From a virus: a DNA stretch of 20,902 bases. The stretch covers positions 1 to 20,902 of the IMG/VR virus record IMGVR_UViG_3300032245_000052; one strand, 5' to 3'. This document shows positions 5,296 through 13,191 of the stretch, piece after piece. A program made the position numbers and the translations under genes. Each line of letters begins with the position of its first letter. The first letter of the stretch is position 1. The notes under the pieces were generated by a model. The model worked only from the letters and a program-made list of their open reading frames with translations. It was not told where the DNA came from and did no database searches.

Positions 5296-7410
5296 ATGGC
5301 AGATAATCAAAAAGGCGTAGGCGACCCGATCATTACTGAGGCAATCGAGTTCCTCAAGTTTGCCAATGATGCCGACACAATGAACCGGCAAGAAGCCCTT
5401 GAAGATTTGAAGTTTGTGGGCGGCGACCAATGGCCTGTAGAGTTGCAAAACAGCCGTAACTTAGAATCACGCCCAATCCTGACAATCAACAAGCTTGATA
5501 CCTACTGCCGCCAAGTTGCTAACCAACAGCGTCAGCAGCGACCAAGAATCAAAGTTCACGCTACAAATACAGTTCAAGATTCAGCCGACGCTGAAGTAGT
5601 GCAAGGCGTTATTCGTCACATTGAAGTAGATTCCAACGCAGATCACGCTTACGACACAGCTTTTGATTACGCTGTGCGCATGGGTTGGGGCTTTATTCGC
5701 GTTAATTGCGATTATGTTTCTGAAGATAGTTTTGACCAGAAAGTAACAATCGAGCCAGTAGATAACCCATTTACTGTCTATTTTGACCCTAATTCAACTG
5801 CGCCCGATGGTTCTGACGCTGACCGTTGTCTAATCACAACCATGATGCCTAAGACTACGTTCCGTAAGCTTTACCCTGGCTATGACGATGGAGCAAGTTT
5901 TACGCAGCGTGGCACAGGCGATGCACAGAACGAATGGATTAGTAAGGAAGATATTCGCATCGCTGAATACTTCTACACATGGCGCAAGAAATCTAAGCTA
6001 TATCTGCTTTCCAATGGTCAACACGCTTTCGAGGAAGATTTGCCTTCCAAGGAAGATATGGCAGCGCAGGGCATCACAGTTATTAGCCGCCGCGACAGCT
6101 TCCGCAAGGTTATCAAGTGGGTAAAGCTGACCGCTTATCAGGTCATTGAAGAACGTGATTGGCCTGGCAAATATATTCCGCTAGTCCCTGTTTATGGTCG
6201 CGTGACCGTAACTGGCGACAAGCGCAAAAAGTTTGGCATGGTTCGTTTCGGCAAAGACCCGCAACGCATGTACAACTTTTGGCAGACAAGCCTGACTGAA
6301 AGCATTGCACTCGCACCAAAAGCCAAGTGGATTATGGCTGAAGGGCAAGACGAAGGTCATGAATCTGATTGGGCAATGGCTAACATTAAGTCAACGCCTT
6401 ACCTGCGCTACAAGCAAACGGATATTGAAGGCAGACCAGCCCCCGCACCGCAGAGGTTGCAGCCTGAACCACCACCAGCGGGAGTGATTACCGCTGCGCA
6501 GTCGGTAAATGACGATTTACAGGCCGTAATGGGCATATTTGACCCAAATCAGCTTGGTCAAGGCAATATTTCAGGCAAGGCTTTGAACGGTCAACAGCAA
6601 CAGGTTGATCTGACAAACTTCGACTATTACGACAACCTGACCCGATCAATTGGTCATGTGGGCAAGATTTGCCTTGATTTGATACCAAAGATTTACGACA
6701 CAGAGCGCGTCATGCGCATCATTGGCGACGATGGCAAACCGGAATTGCTGACGATTAACCAGCGCGACGCTGTTGGTCGTGTGATGAATGACGTAACTGT
6801 CGGCGAATACGATGTTGTGATGGAAACAGGGCCTGGCTACAACAGCAAGCGTCAGGAAGCAGTTGGCATGATGATGCCGTTGTTTGAAAGCAGCCCTGAG
6901 TTGCGTCAAGTTGCCGGCGATCTGCTGTTTAGGAATATGGACTTCCCGAACGCAGACATTATTGCCGACCGTCTTGCAGCTACCAATCCGTTAGCTAAGA
7001 TTGATGACAAGTCGGATGTGCCGCCGCAGGTTCAAATGGCTATGCAGCAAGCACAGCAACAAGTGCAACAAATGCAACAGGAAATGCAAGCAATGCAATT
7101 GGCTATGAAGTATCGTTCAGACGTTGAGCAGGTCAAGCAGGATGCAGAAACCAAGCGTGAACTTATGCGCCAGACCAGCAAAGCGCACAATACGGAAACA
7201 ATGGCTGAAGTTAAAGTCAATGACCAAAATACTAGAGCCATTACTAGCCAGAACAAGGTCGAAATTGAAGCGATTGTTCAAATGCTATTGCATCACATGG
7301 ACACAAACCGTTTGAACATGGAAATTGACCGTAGGAATGCGGAGCAAGCGCAGTTCGCTATGCAAGCTGCTTCAGACATAGATCAGGGGCAAAACCCGCT
7401 TGCACAATAG
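5296..7410 (+). CDS. Portal protein, P22 gp1-like
   Basis: Portal proteins form a dodecameric ring at one capsid vertex through which DNA enters and leaves. The 704-aa length is close to P22 gp1 (725 aa), and the N-terminal region (EALEDLKFVGGDQWP, RPILTINKL, then QVANQQRQQRPRIKV within residues 33-85) is the typical start of P22-type portals. The Gln/Met-rich stretch at about 574-605 (repeated QQAQQQVQQMQQEMQ) and the following charged helix predict a long coiled coil, like the barrel of P22 portal. It starts directly after the terminase stop with no gap. There is a Pro-rich segment near residues 380-397. No truncation is evident. Confidence 0.93.
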   Translation: MADNQKGVGDPIITEAIEFLKFANDADTMNRQEALEDLKFVGGDQWPVELQNSRNLESRPILTINKLDTYCRQVANQQRQQRPRIKVHATNTVQDSADAEVVQGVIRHIEVDSNADHAYDTAFDYAVRMGWGFIRVNCDYVSEDSFDQKVTIEPVDNPFTVYFDPNSTAPDGSDADRCLITTMMPKTTFRKLYPGYDDGASFTQRGTGDAQNEWISKEDIRIAEYFYTWRKKSKLYLLSNGQHAFEEDLPSKEDMAAQGITVISRRDSFRKVIKWVKLTAYQVIEERDWPGKYIPLVPVYGRVTVTGDKRKKFGMVRFGKDPQRMYNFWQTSLTESIALAPKAKWIMAEGQDEGHESDWAMANIKSTPYLRYKQTDIEGRPAPAPQRLQPEPPPAGVITAAQSVNDDLQAVMGIFDPNQLGQGNISGKALNGQQQQVDLTNFDYYDNLTRSIGHVGKICLDLIPKIYDTERVMRIIGDDGKPELLTINQRDAVGRVMNDVTVGEYDVVMETGPGYNSKRQEAVGMMMPLFESSPELRQVAGDLLFRNMDFPNADIIADRLAATNPLAKIDDKSDVPPQVQMAMQQAQQQVQQMQQEMQAMQLAMKYRSDVEQVKQDAETKRELMRQTSKAHNTETMAEVKVNDQNTRAITSQNKVEIEAIVQMLLHHMDTNRLNMEIDRRNAEQAQFAMQAASDIDQGQNPLAQ

Positions 7411-7438
7411 ATTAAGCCAAGTTAGTATTAGCAAAACC

Positions 7439-7462
7439 TTACCAGTTAGGCAAACTGGGTAA
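7439..7462 (+). other. Hairpin between portal and scaffold genes
   Basis: TTACCAGTT (7439-7447) can pair with AACTGGGTAA (7453-7462) across a 5-base loop, with one bulged G. No T-run follows, so it is not a standard intrinsic terminator. It could be an mRNA processing or stability element; the evidence is only the pairing and its place in a 68-base gap. Confidence 0.3.
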
Positions 7463-7478
7463 ATTCTTGAGGAAACTC

Positions 7479-8381
7479 ATGTCAGATGTAAGAGAAGCGT
7501 CAAACGTAGTAACGAGTGAAAATTTAGCTGAGTTTCATGCCCAAAAGCTTGGATTAGCTGCCGATGCACCAACTGAGGCCGTAGATGCGGAGCCGGTTGT
7601 AGAGCAAGCGCAGAGTGAGCCAGAGCCGGAAGTAGGGGAAGAAACGCAAGCGGAAGCAGAAGATAAACCGAAGAAGCAAAACCCAAAGCTTGAAAAACGG
7701 TTTTCTGAGTTAAGCAAAGCGCGTGATGCCGCAAAACAAGAAGCGGCTAATGAACGTCAGCAGCGCGAGGCTTTAGAGGCACGTTTGAGGGCGTTGGAGC
7801 AACAGCCTCAACAGCAGCAGACGGTTTCACATGATGAACCAATGCCTGAAAACTATAGCGATGCCTTTGAGTATGCAAAGGATTTAGCTAAGTTTGAAGC
7901 AAGGCGAATGATTGAAGCTGAAAAGCAGCAGGTTGAGCAAGCTAAGGCAGCAGAGCGTCAGAACGAAGTCATTAAGACTTGGACTGAACGAGTTCAGAAA
8001 GCCAAAGCTGAGATGCCAGACTATGACCAAATGGTAGCATCGTCAGACGTTGCGATACACGACGTTTTACGAGATGCCATTATCGAAAGCGACGTTGGGC
8101 CAAAGATTCTTTATCACTTGGCTGAAAACGAGGAATACGCTAAGAAGGTTGCCGGCATGCCGTTGCCCCAAGCACTTAAAGAATTGGGCAAGCTAGAAGC
8201 GCGTTACAGCGATTCGCCAGAGGAAAAATCTCCTGCGGTAAGAACGAGCAAAGCACCGCCGCCGATCAATCCGATTCGTGGTGCTACCAATATGGCAGAT
8301 GTTCCTATTTCTTCTAACGGAGAATTTACAGGCACACCGGCACAATGGAGAGCATTACGGCAAGCGGGTAAGATTCGGTAG
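7479..8381 (+). CDS. Putative scaffolding protein
   Basis: Placed between portal and coat, exactly where P22 has scaffold gp8 (303 aa), and of the same length (300 aa). I start at ATG 7479, with GAGG at 7469-7472 and 6 bases of spacing, not the TTG at 7467. Residues about 35-65 are very acidic and Ala/Pro-rich. Then comes a long Lys/Glu/Gln/Ala-rich helical region (about 65-175) with QQPQQQQ near 109-115, followed by a helical domain and a basic end (APAQ-type linker, then WRALRQAGKIR). Scaffold C-termini are often basic and bind coat. Sequence similarity to gp8 itself is not evident, so the role rests on position, length and composition. Confidence 0.8.
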   Translation: MSDVREASNVVTSENLAEFHAQKLGLAADAPTEAVDAEPVVEQAQSEPEPEVGEETQAEAEDKPKKQNPKLEKRFSELSKARDAAKQEAANERQQREALEARLRALEQQPQQQQTVSHDEPMPENYSDAFEYAKDLAKFEARRMIEAEKQQVEQAKAAERQNEVIKTWTERVQKAKAEMPDYDQMVASSDVAIHDVLRDAIIESDVGPKILYHLAENEEYAKKVAGMPLPQALKELGKLEARYSDSPEEKSPAVRTSKAPPPINPIRGATNMADVPISSNGEFTGTPAQWRALRQAGKIR

Positions 8382-8397
8382 CTAATCAATTTTTTTT

Positions 8398-8411
8398 AAG
8401 GAGTTACCATG
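8398..8411 (+). promoter_or_regulatory. Strong ribosome binding site of the coat gene
   Basis: AAGGAG at 8398-8403 lies 5 bases before ATG 8409, just after an eight-T run. It is among the best Shine-Dalgarno sites in the window, as expected for the most abundant virion protein. Confidence 0.7.
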
Positions 8412-9653
8412 AGTAATACTTTACTTACCATTAGCAAGATCACTAACGAGGCGTTAATGGTCTTAGAGAATGAATTGACATTCACAAGCGAAGTCGATCG
8501 TAACTATGACGATCAGTTCGCGGTAGTTGGCGGCAAGATTGGCGCAACGGTTAATGTACGTCGCCCAGGTCGTTTTATCGGTACTACTGGCCCTGCGCTG
8601 AATGTTGAAGATTTCAACGAAACTTCTGTACCTGTCACTTTGTCAACACAATTTCACGTTGACACACAGTTCACGACTCAAGACTTGGCTTTGTCTTTGG
8701 ACATGTTTTCAGATCGCGTTCTGAAGCCAGCGATTGCAGCTATTGCCAACAAAATTGACCGCGACGGTCTGTTGATGGCTAAAAACAATACCGCCAATAT
8801 TGTCGGTACTGCTGGCACGCCGCCAACTGGTTTGATTACATATCTGACCGCTGCTGCTTATCTTGATTCTGAAGGCGCACCGCGTGATGGTCGTCGTTCA
8901 TGTATCGTTGAGCCGTTCACTTCAGCTACTATCGTTGATAGCCTGAAGGGTCTGTTTGTTCCACAAGAAGCCGTTTCAGCACAGTACCGCAAGGGTTTGA
9001 TGGGTCGTGATTCTGGTGGCATGAACTGGAAGCTAGATCAGAACGTAGTAAACCAAACTTTTGGTTCATACGCTTCTGCTACTCTGTCATGCAACGTAAC
9101 GACTGCAACTGGCTTCCTGACAACTGGTTGGGCTTCTACTTCGTCAATCACTATTGGCGCAACTGGCGCAGCAGCTACTTTGAACCAAGGCGACGTTATC
9201 CAAATCGCTGGCGTTTACGCTGTCAACCCACAGAACCGCCAACCATACGGTTCAAACAAGCTGCGTAACTTTGTTGTTACTGCAACGACTGCTATTGGTT
9301 CCGGTGGTACTGCAACTGTTGTGGTTTCTCCTGCTGTTATTACAGCCGGTCAGTTCCAGAACGTGTCGGTTACTTCGTCTGGTTCACAGACTGTTACTCC
9401 TTTCAACAACACAGGTATCGTTTCGCCTCAGAACATTCTGATGCACCGCAACGCCTTTACGCTTGCAACGGCTGACCTGGAGTTGCCAGAAGGCGTTCAC
9501 TTTGCTGGTCGTGCAAGCGACAAGGAAATCGGTCTATCCATGCGTGTTGTGAGGCAGTATACGATTAATAACGATAGCATTCCGACAAGACTTGATGTGT
9601 TGTACGGTTGGGCTCCGTTGTATCCTGAACTCGCTTGCCGTATCGCGGCTTAA
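8409..9653 (+). CDS. Major capsid protein, P22 coat-like with I-domain
   Basis: The 414-aa length is close to P22 coat gp5 (430 aa). The N-terminal region (SKITNEALMVLENELTF at about 9-25, then GATVNVRRPGRF) and the later LATADLELPEGV and VRQYTINNDSIPTRLDVLYGW blocks fit the HK97-fold coat family of P22-like phages. Residues about 226-315 contain GDVIQIAGVYAVNPQNRQ and beta-rich Thr/Val stretches, matching the position of the inserted I-domain of P22 coat (about 223-345), which stabilises the subunit. The protein is translated from a strong Shine-Dalgarno site. It sits between scaffold and a small putative decoration protein. Confidence 0.9.
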   Translation: MSNTLLTISKITNEALMVLENELTFTSEVDRNYDDQFAVVGGKIGATVNVRRPGRFIGTTGPALNVEDFNETSVPVTLSTQFHVDTQFTTQDLALSLDMFSDRVLKPAIAAIANKIDRDGLLMAKNNTANIVGTAGTPPTGLITYLTAAAYLDSEGAPRDGRRSCIVEPFTSATIVDSLKGLFVPQEAVSAQYRKGLMGRDSGGMNWKLDQNVVNQTFGSYASATLSCNVTTATGFLTTGWASTSSITIGATGAAATLNQGDVIQIAGVYAVNPQNRQPYGSNKLRNFVVTATTAIGSGGTATVVVSPAVITAGQFQNVSVTSSGSQTVTPFNNTGIVSPQNILMHRNAFTLATADLELPEGVHFAGRASDKEIGLSMRVVRQYTINNDSIPTRLDVLYGWAPLYPELACRIAA

Positions 9654-9670
9654 TTTAAGGGGAAATTATT

Positions 9671-9973
9671 ATGGCACTCACTCCTATCACTTACACAAAC
9701 AACGGCCCAGCTTCTACCACTAGCCCGCATTATCTGATCGACGGTGATTCGACCGACGGTACAGCTATTGCCCCTAATGGTGGCCCTGTTAGCTTTTTCG
9801 GCGTTACTGCCGTAACTCAGCCTACAGCCGCTGGCAACACAACAACTGTGACCGCTGGTTCGACTACTGCTGTTTATGTAAACACTACGTTTACTGGCGG
9901 CACAGGCTCGACAGCTTACACAATTGGCGACGTTGTTAAGGCACTCAAATCCTTGGGTTTGATTGCTGCTTAA
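9671..9973 (+). CDS. Putative head decoration or head-fibre protein, 100 aa
   Basis: A small Thr/Gly/Ala-rich, beta-type protein directly after the coat gene, with AAGGGGA at 9657-9663 before ATG 9671. The end IGDVVKALKSLGLIAA looks like the C-terminal helix of proteins often annotated as phage head fibre or decoration proteins, where the motif GDVVxALKxLGLL recurs. The repeated Thr-rich centre (TTTVTAGSTTAVYVNTT) suggests a beta-structured outer part. A strong terminator follows it, so it shares its transcript end with the coat. The role on the capsid surface is inference from position and composition. Confidence 0.6.
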   Translation: MALTPITYTNNGPASTTSPHYLIDGDSTDGTAIAPNGGPVSFFGVTAVTQPTAAGNTTTVTAGSTTAVYVNTTFTGGTGSTAYTIGDVVKALKSLGLIAA

Positions 9974-9990
9974 TGTGAGCAAGTAAGATA

Positions 9991-10021
9991 AAAGGGGCGG
10001 CGTAAAAACCGCCCTTTTTTG
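9991..10021 (+). terminator. Intrinsic terminator after coat/decoration genes
   Basis: GGGCGG at 9995-10000 pairs with CCGCCC at 10009-10014 around an 8-base loop (CGTAAAAA), followed by six Ts (10015-10020). An A-run before the stem (9991-9993) could extend the pairing and make it work on the other strand too. It closes the head-gene transcript, which would favour high coat yield over the fibre genes. Confidence 0.88.
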
Positions 10022-10024
10022 TAT

Positions 10025-10049
10025 AAAACGCTTAAAATAGTGGCGTTTT
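10025..10049 (+). other. Second hairpin in the leader of the next gene
   Basis: AAAACGC (10025-10031) and GCGTTTT (10043-10049) form a 7-bp stem with an 11-base loop, ending in a T-run only 4 bases after the main terminator and 13 bases before ATG 10063. It may be a back-up terminator or a leader structure. No convincing promoter was found in this 89-base gap. Confidence 0.5.
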
Positions 10050-10062
10050 TAAAGGAAAAATC

Positions 10063-10410
10063 ATGGCAAATACCACCGTTTTCCGTCCAATTGGCCCAAC
10101 TTATGCGGCGAATATTACTTCAACGTCTATTTCTGCGTTGACAGTTACACCGATTGGCAACGATCAAATTAACTACTGCGGCTTTTTGAATACAAATAGC
10201 TTTCCGGTAGCTGTAAACATTGCTCCAACTTCTGCTGACGCTGCGGTTATGCCGACTGCTGGTTCGCCAACTAAAACTATTGTGTTGGGCGTTGCGATGC
10301 CTTCGCCGATGGTTGTTGCCGTACCACCTAATTCATTTTCGGTAACTGCTATAGCTTCTGGCGCAAGCACAGGCACTATTTACATTACACCTATGGCAGA
10401 TCAGTCGTAA
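10063..10410 (+). CDS. Small putative structural protein, 115 aa
   Basis: A beta-rich Thr/Ala/Pro/Val protein of unknown family. It has AAAGGA at about 10051-10055 before ATG 10063. The sequence alternates short hydrophobic strands (INYCGFLNTNSFPVAVNI, KTIVLGVAMPSPMVVAVPP) with Thr/Ser turns, like a compact beta-sandwich. It lies between the coat-decoration terminator and the fibre gene. I see no signal peptide or membrane segment. It could be a capsid decoration protein or a fibre-base accessory protein; composition and location both fit a virion part, but nothing is decisive. Confidence 0.6.
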   Translation: MANTTVFRPIGPTYAANITSTSISALTVTPIGNDQINYCGFLNTNSFPVAVNIAPTSADAAVMPTAGSPTKTIVLGVAMPSPMVVAVPPNSFSVTAIASGASTGTIYITPMADQS

Positions 10411-10419
10411 GGATTCGTT

Positions 10420-12579
10420 ATGACCAACGAAGTCGCCAAAAGCACCACAATTAATATTGTTCCGGTACAGGGCGTGTTTGGCCCTGAACCAAACTACACG
10501 TTGGTCAGTCTAATTGGCCCTGCCGGTAGCGAGTTTTACGCCAATATCAACCCAATTCAAAGCGGGTTGACAATCACAAACAGCACGATAAATAGCACAA
10601 CTATTGGGGCATCTAGCCCTTCTACTGCTGCGTTTACGTCTGGAACTGTAGCGGCTACGCCAATGCTTGCAACCGATATTGTGAACAAACAATATGTTGA
10701 TGCGTTTGCCGCCGGCATTACTTGGAAACAAGCAGTTCGTGCGGCTTCCACCGTTGACATTACGCCTTTGTCTGGCCTTCTGACGGTCGATACAATCACT
10801 TTGGTTGCTGGTGATAGGGTTTTGGTCAAGAACCAAGGCACAGCGTCCCAAAACGGCATTTACATAGCTTCTGCAAGCACATGGCAACGTGCAGAAGATG
10901 CAAACACATGGACTGAGTTTGTTGGCGCGATTACGTTTGTGGATGGCGGCAGTCAAGCGGGGTCTGCATGGTTTTGTACAGCCCAGCCTGGCGGTACAGT
11001 TGGCGTTACAGCAAACAATTGGTCAGTATTTAGCGTTTCAGCTACTTACAGCGCGGGAACTGGTCTTTCGCTAATTGGTTCTACGTTTAGCATTACAAAC
11101 ACCGGCGTTTCAGCTACAAATTACGGTTCTGCTTCGCAAGTCGGCACGTTTACTGTAAATGCGCAGGGTCAACTGACTGCGGCAAGCAACACAGCAATTG
11201 CTATCAACGGCAACCAGATTACGTCGGGAACTGTTGGCTCAAGCTATATCAGCGGTTCATACACAGGAATTACCGGCGTTGGCACTATTGCTGCTGGTAC
11301 ATGGAACGCAAACGCTGTAACGGTTGCTTATGGCGGCACAGGTGCTACAACATTTACAGCCGGTTATTTAAAAGCCAACGGCACAAATGCTTTTGGTACA
11401 GTTTCTAGCATTCCAAGTTCAGACATTACTGGCCTTGGCACTATGTCAACACAGAACGCTAATGCTGTTGCCATTACAGGCGGCACTATCAGCGGTCTAA
11501 GTTCTCCGCTTGCTGTTGCTTCTGGCGGTACTGGCGCGGCGACTTTAACTGGCTATGTAAAAGGTGCGGGAACTACGGCCTTTACTGCTTCGTCAACCAT
11601 CCCAAATACTGACATTAGTGGCTTGGGAACAATGTCAACGCAAAACGCCAATTCTGTTGCTATAACTGGCGGTACTGAAGCGGCTGTTTCTCATAGCGGC
11701 GACACTATTTCCGATTACTTGAATTTCACAAGCGTTGCTGCGCCAACTTATTCACAAGGTCGCGTTTGGTACGACAGCACAGCTAAAGCGTTATCTTATT
11801 ATAACGATGTAAGCACAGTAACTGCGCACATTGGGCAAGACCTTATATTTAAGGTCATAAACAATACTGGCTCAAGTATTGCTAATGGTTCGCCTGTTTA
11901 CATTACTAGCACAACAAGCGGTCAAACATATCCAAACATTGCGTTAGCTAAAGCTGATGTTGCTGGAACTTCGGCTGTTATTGGTTTAACAAATGGTGCA
12001 ATTGCAAATGGCGCAGTTGGTTATGTTACTTCTAGCGGAACAATTGACGGTGTAAATACTGGCTCATATACGGTTGGGCAAGTGCTGTATCTAAGCCCAT
12101 ATTCTGCCGGTCAGTTGATGAATACAATCCCGCCTACAGGGATTACCGTTCAGGTTGGCGTTGTTTCTTATGTTGATGCTTCGGCAGGAAAAATTTACGT
12201 TAAGCAAACAACTCCGTTAAACGTACCTGCGTCAATTATTAGCGGAACTGTTGCTGTTGCAAATGGTGGCACAGGGTTGGCTAATTATACCGTTGGCGAT
12301 GTTTTATACGCTTCAGGCACAACAACATTGACTAAGCTTGGCATTGGTACTGCTGGGCAGGTTTTGACGGTAAATGGCGGTGCTACAGCTCCTAGTTGGG
12401 CAACTCCAACAGCTTACGCAACGGTAACGGATGACACGACAACAAACGGCACACGTTATTTGATGTTTGCAAACCAAACAACAGGTAATTTGACAACAAC
12501 TTATGTTTCATCGACAAAGTTGAAATACAACCCTTCAACCGGAGCGTTGACCGCTTCACAATTAATTATTGCTCCTTAA
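10420..12579 (+). CDS. Tail fibre protein, 719 aa
   Basis: A long, Gly/Thr/Ala/Ser-rich, beta-repeat protein with AAGGA just before ATG 10420. Residues about 91-208 form a module common in phage fibres: YVDAFAAGITWKQAVRA, then TLVAGDRVLVKNQGTASQNG, then TWQRAEDANTWTEFVGA, ending near GVTANNWSVFS. After this come repeated short elements, each with a GGTG turn: VAYGGTGATTF (near 303), VASGGTGAATL (near 366) and VANGGTGLANY (near 614), plus two copies of GLGTMSTQNANxVAITGG (337-354, 401-418). A further beta module (about 480-600) includes GSPVYITST and GQVLYLSPYSAG. The likely role is host recognition. The C-terminus resembles the repeated unit rather than a chaperone domain. Confidence 0.85.
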   Translation: MTNEVAKSTTINIVPVQGVFGPEPNYTLVSLIGPAGSEFYANINPIQSGLTITNSTINSTTIGASSPSTAAFTSGTVAATPMLATDIVNKQYVDAFAAGITWKQAVRAASTVDITPLSGLLTVDTITLVAGDRVLVKNQGTASQNGIYIASASTWQRAEDANTWTEFVGAITFVDGGSQAGSAWFCTAQPGGTVGVTANNWSVFSVSATYSAGTGLSLIGSTFSITNTGVSATNYGSASQVGTFTVNAQGQLTAASNTAIAINGNQITSGTVGSSYISGSYTGITGVGTIAAGTWNANAVTVAYGGTGATTFTAGYLKANGTNAFGTVSSIPSSDITGLGTMSTQNANAVAITGGTISGLSSPLAVASGGTGAATLTGYVKGAGTTAFTASSTIPNTDISGLGTMSTQNANSVAITGGTEAAVSHSGDTISDYLNFTSVAAPTYSQGRVWYDSTAKALSYYNDVSTVTAHIGQDLIFKVINNTGSSIANGSPVYITSTTSGQTYPNIALAKADVAGTSAVIGLTNGAIANGAVGYVTSSGTIDGVNTGSYTVGQVLYLSPYSAGQLMNTIPPTGITVQVGVVSYVDASAGKIYVKQTTPLNVPASIISGTVAVANGGTGLANYTVGDVLYASGTTTLTKLGIGTAGQVLTVNGGATAPSWATPTAYATVTDDTTTNGTRYLMFANQTTGNLTTTYVSSTKLKYNPSTGALTASQLIIAP
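11428..11675 (+). repeat. Two diverged copies of an 18-residue fibre repeat
   Basis: Copies at about 11428-11481 and 11620-11673 encode GLGTMSTQNANxVAITGG. Of the 18 codons, 10 differ silently and only one changes the residue (Ala to Ser). The protein repeat has been kept while the DNA has drifted, so the duplication is old or the copies avoid recombination. Confidence 0.75.
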
Positions 12580-12588
12580 GGAAATGAC

Positions 12589-13191
12589 ATGGGTCAATTA
12601 GTCTTTCAAGCGGCTTTAGGCGGTCAGGTTAATCTGGTCGGGCCAAACACCGCATCTACATATAGCATTAATGTTCCTGCGGTTGCCGGCAACATGGTTA
12701 CTACTGGCGACACAGGCACAGTCACAACGACTATGCTTGCAGCTACTACAGGCAGCGGCAGCGTTGTTTTAGCTACTTCGCCAACGCTTGTAACTCCTGT
12801 TTTGGGAACGCCAACTTCGGGAACATTGTCTAGTTGTACGGTTGACGGAACCAACTCTGTAGGCTTTAGGAATGTTCCTATTAACAGCCAATCAGCAGCT
12901 TATACAACGGTTCTGACTGATTCTGGCAAAGCTATTCTGCATCCATCAACAGACGCAAACGCACGAACATTTACTATTGATAGTAATTCAAACGTGGCTT
13001 ATGCATTAGGAACTGTGCTGACGTTCATCAATATGACTAGCCAAGTGGTTACGATTGCAATCACTAGCGATACGTTGTATTTGGCTGGAACTGGCACTAC
13101 TGGCAGCAGATCATTAGCGCAGTACGGCATGGCAACTGCGATCAAGATGACTTCTACTACTTGGATTATTTCAGGTTCGGGATTGACCTAA
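12589..13191 (+). CDS. Fibre-associated structural protein, 200 aa
   Basis: It has an AAGGAA site over the previous stop and 7 bases of spacing to ATG 12589. The N-terminal 40 residues include NTASTYSINVPAVAGNMVTTG, a motif commonly seen in phage tail fibre proteins. The middle is Thr/Val-rich, with TLVTPVLGTPTSGTL. The C-terminal half has a recognisable fibre-tail pattern: FRNVPINSQSAAYTTVLTDSGKAI, NARTFTIDSNSNV, and IKMTSTTWIISGSGLT at the end. This looks like the head-distal part of a fibre that in other phages is fused to a longer protein. It may be a separate subunit of the fibre above or an attachment-domain relic. Receptor binding is inference. Confidence 0.75.
   Translation: MGQLVFQAALGGQVNLVGPNTASTYSINVPAVAGNMVTTGDTGTVTTTMLAATTGSGSVVLATSPTLVTPVLGTPTSGTLSSCTVDGTNSVGFRNVPINSQSAAYTTVLTDSGKAILHPSTDANARTFTIDSNSNVAYALGTVLTFINMTSQVVTIAITSDTLYLAGTGTTGSRSLAQYGMATAIKMTSTTWIISGSGLT

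Noticed and set aside
8370-8397. Terminator between scaffold and coat (GATT...AATC then eight Ts)
   Set aside because: The stem is only four AT-rich base pairs; it is too weak to call, and the coat gene needs transcription from upstream.
10019-10038. Sigma-70 promoter after the terminator (TATAAA or TAAAAT as -10 box)
   Set aside because: No -35 box lies at an acceptable distance; the upstream bases are the GC stem of the terminator.
10510-10956. 148-codon and 100-codon minus-strand frames inside the fibre gene
   Set aside because: Both are antisense to a recognisable fibre module; the translations are Cys/Arg-rich low-complexity sequence with no start signal.
13161-13190. Longer LamG protein starting at TTG 13161
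   Set aside because: ATG 13191 overlaps the previous stop as TAATG, which is the pattern used elsewhere here; the added residues have no support.
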